A stretch of DNA of 64,000 nucleotides from CAVQEK01 sp963711495. GTDB lineage: Bacteria; Bacteroidota; Bacteroidia; Cytophagales; Cyclobacteriaceae. A program made the translations under genes and the position numbers. Location: assembly GCA_963711495.1 (NCBI GenBank), contig CAVQEK010000013.1, positions 868,001-932,000 on the forward strand. Direction: 5' to 3'. Shown here one piece after another: positions 61,398-64,000 of this stretch (positions are counted from its first letter, which is position 1; every line of letters starts with the position of its first letter). The notes beneath the pieces are model-generated. The model was not told the origin of the DNA, ran no database searches, and was given only the letters and a program-made list of their open reading frames with translations.

Positions 61398-62261
61398 CTT
61401 TATCCTTTCAGTTTCCTGTATTGGCTTGGTGAGATGGCATTGTACTTCCTGAATGTCCGTGAAAAATAGGAGGGACTTTTAAAATTCGTTTCTTCCATGA
61501 TCTGTTGGAGCGTCAGCTCAGTAGTCAACAAAAGTAACTGGGCCTTTTCCACCCGCTTTTTGATCATAAATTCACAGGGCGTCACCCCTAAAATTGACTT
61601 AAAAATCCTGGAGAAATGATCTTTGGAAAGATAAGCCATCGCGGCAAGCTCCTTCACAGAAAGGTCATTTCGAATATTATTCTGAATATGTACCAGGATG
61701 TGCCGGAATGTTGTATCGCAGCATGCTTGTCGCCTGAATTTTCTGTTCAGCATCAATAAAACGAGAAAAAAGCTGTCCGATAATTGCCGCCGATTCAATA
61801 TGCTGGTTAATATTGATGTAGATGGGATTGTTGTTTACCCATGGTTTTTTCTGGTAAACATCCGGATCATGATGCGGTAATTTTAAGCCAGGCACAACTT
61901 CAACCAACCTTTTAAAAAGACATTTGTCCAGATCGGTAGCACGAATTTTGGTTTTAACAGCATAGAGATTGTAAGGGCTTAATCCATTGTTCATTGTAAT
62001 TCCAAAATGGATATAGTAGTGGCTTAGGTTTCGTTCAAAGAGATAAGAACAAGGCGTAAAACTGGGGATCAGGTAGAGGTATCCTCCTTCCAGCTTTGTT
62101 TTTTCCCCGGAAAGAATGATCTCACCTTTACCGTCTTCAATAAAATAGATCCGCGAAAAAGGGCTGATAATATTTACATATTTCGACAGGTGGTCAAATT
62201 TGGAATATGCAGTATTGTTCAAATGAATAATAATCGATTGCCCTATTTCTTTTGAATACAT
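61398..62261 (-). pseudogene. AraC-family transcriptional regulator, frameshifted
   Basis: Two overlapping frames make one protein. The upstream frame (62261-61677) encodes the cupin-like sensor half (SRIYFIEDGKGEIILSGEKT, GGYLYLIPSFTPCSY) up to FSRFIDAEQKIQAT. The downstream frame (to 61400) resumes at DTTFRHILVHIQNNIRNDLS and holds both helix-turn-helices: VKELAAMAYLSKDHFSRIFK and LQQIMEETNFKSPSYFSRTF. One frameshift lies around 61680-61730. The repaired product would be about 285 residues. It is divergent from the hydroxylase fusion gene at 62766, which it may have controlled. A sequencing error cannot be ruled out. Confidence 0.78.
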
Positions 62262-62765
62262 ATCGCTGAAAGTTAATCAATTAAATCTCTATGAGGCCAA
62301 TGTCAAAATAAAATCCTGATGTGATAAAGCGTATTTGTGCAAATTTCGGTCAGTATTGGTCAAAAAATTACAACGGTTCAGTGTTACATTTACCTCGTGC
62401 CTGGAATCAGGACAAAAGCAAAAAAAACGATACAGTTAGGGACAATATTTTAGATGATTCTACCAGGTCAATTTCATTATACATCTGCTTTGGGTTTCCG
62501 CTGGTTAAAAAACTGAAATCCACATTTGGTTGCCCAAAGCAATATGAAGCAATAAATTCAATCGAGATGCTCAAGAGGATGTTCTCTTTTTGAAGGATGG
62601 TATATCAATAAGAAATCATACATAACATTTACAATCCATTGATAATGCGGGATTGAAACTGGAATCCAGGATTTAAACAGAGATTGAATTACATAAGGCG
62701 AATTATACCAAACCATAGAGATAGCTTATATAAAATTCATTATTACCTCATCAAACCAATGCAGC
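62262..62765. other. 500-base intergenic region between the AraC remnant and the hydroxylase fusion
   Basis: AT-rich, with no convincing gene; a 90-residue frame at 62321-62593 has no coding signs. Two GGTCA words 10 bases apart (62348 and 62358) are a weak candidate for an AraC-type direct-repeat operator. The promoters of both flanking genes should lie here. Confidence 0.3.
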
Positions 62766-64000
62766 ATGGAAAACAAAACAACCGTGGGTGGTTATACAGA
62801 TAGCCGGGGAGAATGGAGACCCGATGATCCGGTTTCATACGCACCGGTTTTTATGTGGCCCCCCAAATTGACCAAATTCCTGATTTGGTTATTCAATTAT
62901 ATTTTCTCCTGGAATTTAATTTATATCGCTGTTGTTTTTTTGAGCTACTACTTTCTTCAGCCACCACTTGAACAGATGAAATCCTTCAAAATCGGGTGGA
63001 TATCAACGATTTTTTTAAGAAACATGGCACTCGTATGGATTGTGTACGGTGGGTGGCACCTGTTTTTGTATAAATTTAAATCACGGGGAACAGAACGGAA
63101 ATACAGCTCGAGATGGCAAAACGCCAATGGGTCGACCTTTTTATGGAACGACCAGGTTTATGACAATGTATTTTGGACCTGTGCCAGCGCGGTACCCATT
63201 TGGACAGCCTATGAAGTCGTAACCTTTTGGCTGTATGCCAATCATAAAATTCCCTATTTGGATTTTCACCAGCATCCGGTGTATTTTATTTTGCTTTTTT
63301 TACTCGTCCCGATCTGGAGAGAATTTCATTTCTATTTGATCCATCGATTGATTCACTGGAAGCCATTATACAATACAGTTCATTACTTGCACCACTACAA
63401 TATAAATCCTGGTCCATGGTCAGGGTTGGCCATGCACCCGGTAGAACATCTCCTGTATTTTAGTGTCGTTTTAATTCACTATGTCGTCCCTTCTCACCCT
63501 TTGCATTTCTTATTTAATTCGCAGCATACCGCCCTGACGCCAGCGCCAAGTCACTCTGGTTTTGAGGGAAAGGTGTTCAGGTATTTGTCTTTCGGCTCCT
63601 ACTTCCATTATCTGCACCATCGGTTATTTGAATGCAACTATGGCGAGTCAACTATTCCACTGGATAAATGGTTTGGGATTTTCGAGGATGGCGCACAAAC
63701 TCAAACTGAAAAGCAACGCGTTGCTTCGGCTTATAAAAAATTAAGCGTCACTAAAATTATTGAAGAAAATCCCGAAGTAAAATCAGTTTATTTAACCAGT
63801 GCTGATCATGCTGATTTACCCGAAAATATCCCCGGGCAACATCTGACCTTTAAGATCCCATTTTATAATAAGGAATTCTGCCGGGAAGTGGATAAAGTCG
63901 ATCGCGCCCAAGTAAAATATGCCTTACGTTCATATACCATTTCCAATATTAAAGAAGATAATCAGTACCGGATATCTGTAAAAAATGAACCTGGGGGTCA
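62766..64000 (+). CDS. Fatty acid hydroxylase/sterol desaturase fused to a ferredoxin-reductase-type domain, 5' part
   Basis: The frame is open from the ATG at 62766 to the window edge (over 410 residues). Residues 1-310 form a membrane di-iron hydroxylase with several membrane segments and histidine boxes HFYLIHRLIHW, VHYLHHYNINPGPW, MHPVEHLLYF and YFHYLHHRLFECNYG. From about residue 335 a flavin-reductase domain begins: SVYLTSADHADLPENIPGQH, then YALRSYTISNI, the FAD-binding RxY(S/T) motif. The C-terminal NAD and any 2Fe-2S part lie outside the window. Such a fusion would bring electrons directly to the di-iron centre. The substrate is unknown. Confidence 0.85.
   Translation, partial: MENKTTVGGYTDSRGEWRPDDPVSYAPVFMWPPKLTKFLIWLFNYIFSWNLIYIAVVFLSYYFLQPPLEQMKSFKIGWISTIFLRNMALVWIVYGGWHLFLYKFKSRGTERKYSSRWQNANGSTFLWNDQVYDNVFWTCASAVPIWTAYEVVTFWLYANHKIPYLDFHQHPVYFILLFLLVPIWREFHFYLIHRLIHWKPLYNTVHYLHHYNINPGPWSGLAMHPVEHLLYFSVVLIHYVVPSHPLHFLFNSQHTALTPAPSHSGFEGKVFRYLSFGSYFHYLHHRLFECNYGESTIPLDKWFGIFEDGAQTQTEKQRVASAYKKLSVTKIIEENPEVKSVYLTSADHADLPENIPGQHLTFKIPFYNKEFCREVDKVDRAQVKYALRSYTISNIKEDNQYRISVKNEPGG

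Noticed and set aside
62321..62593. 90-residue frame in the AraC/hydroxylase gap
   Set aside because: No domain, odd residue composition, and it occupies the divergent control region; probably a chance frame.

Overview
The window comes from a Bacteroidota chromosome. Lineage signs are paired DUF6452/DUF6048 genes, a DUF4295 gene beside rpmG/rpmB, bacillithiol genes (bshA, bshC, ytxJ), TAnnTTTG-type -7 promoter boxes and a lipidated sulfatase. I would not place it below phylum level, although a Saprospiria/Chitinophagia-like genome would fit.

Positions 1-41520 are mostly housekeeping: an M16 peptidase (cut by the window edge), lipA, a broken dinB-like gene, dps, two rhomboids with mutL, a GH3/beta-lactamase fusion, bshA, a fatty acid hydroxylase, ispF-mnmD, 5-formyl-THF cyclo-ligase-bshC-rimO, ftsY, rpmB-rpmG-DUF4295, rocD, tadA, sod, uvrB, aroE, a DUF368 undecaprenyl-phosphate transporter candidate, a ComA-like phosphosulfolactate synthase, a TPR protein, a surface-polysaccharide group (CpsB-type phosphatase, BY-kinase, Wza-type export protein, rfbC, GT4), hflX, and homoserine dehydrogenase under a SAM-I riboswitch with a readable terminator/antiterminator switch. 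A tRNA-Arg(CCU) closes this part.

Positions 41521-48147 are decayed accessory DNA: a DUF4142 lipoprotein, remnants of an AbiEii-like nucleotidyltransferase and a staphylococcal-nuclease-like protein, and a sulfatase gene split by an IS66-family element with a perfect 8-bp target duplication. An RNase HI-like gene follows.

Positions 48971-61319 are an enlarged type I restriction-modification locus in the order hsdM, EVE-KAP NTPase, PIN-like membrane protein, hsdS, GxxExxY protein, duplicated DNA, hsdR. All three hsd genes carry an in-frame copy of the same GC-rich multi-hairpin repeat. In hsdR the repeat array brings a complete DUF559 (Vsr-like) nuclease domain, inserted in frame between the Walker A and DEAH motifs of the helicase. 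This repeat plus DUF559 invasion of every subunit, together with the EVE-KAP and PIN-membrane proteins nested in the operon, is the best candidate for something undescribed. The window ends with a frameshifted AraC regulator divergent from a fatty acid hydroxylase/desaturase fused to a flavin-reductase domain, cut by the window edge.
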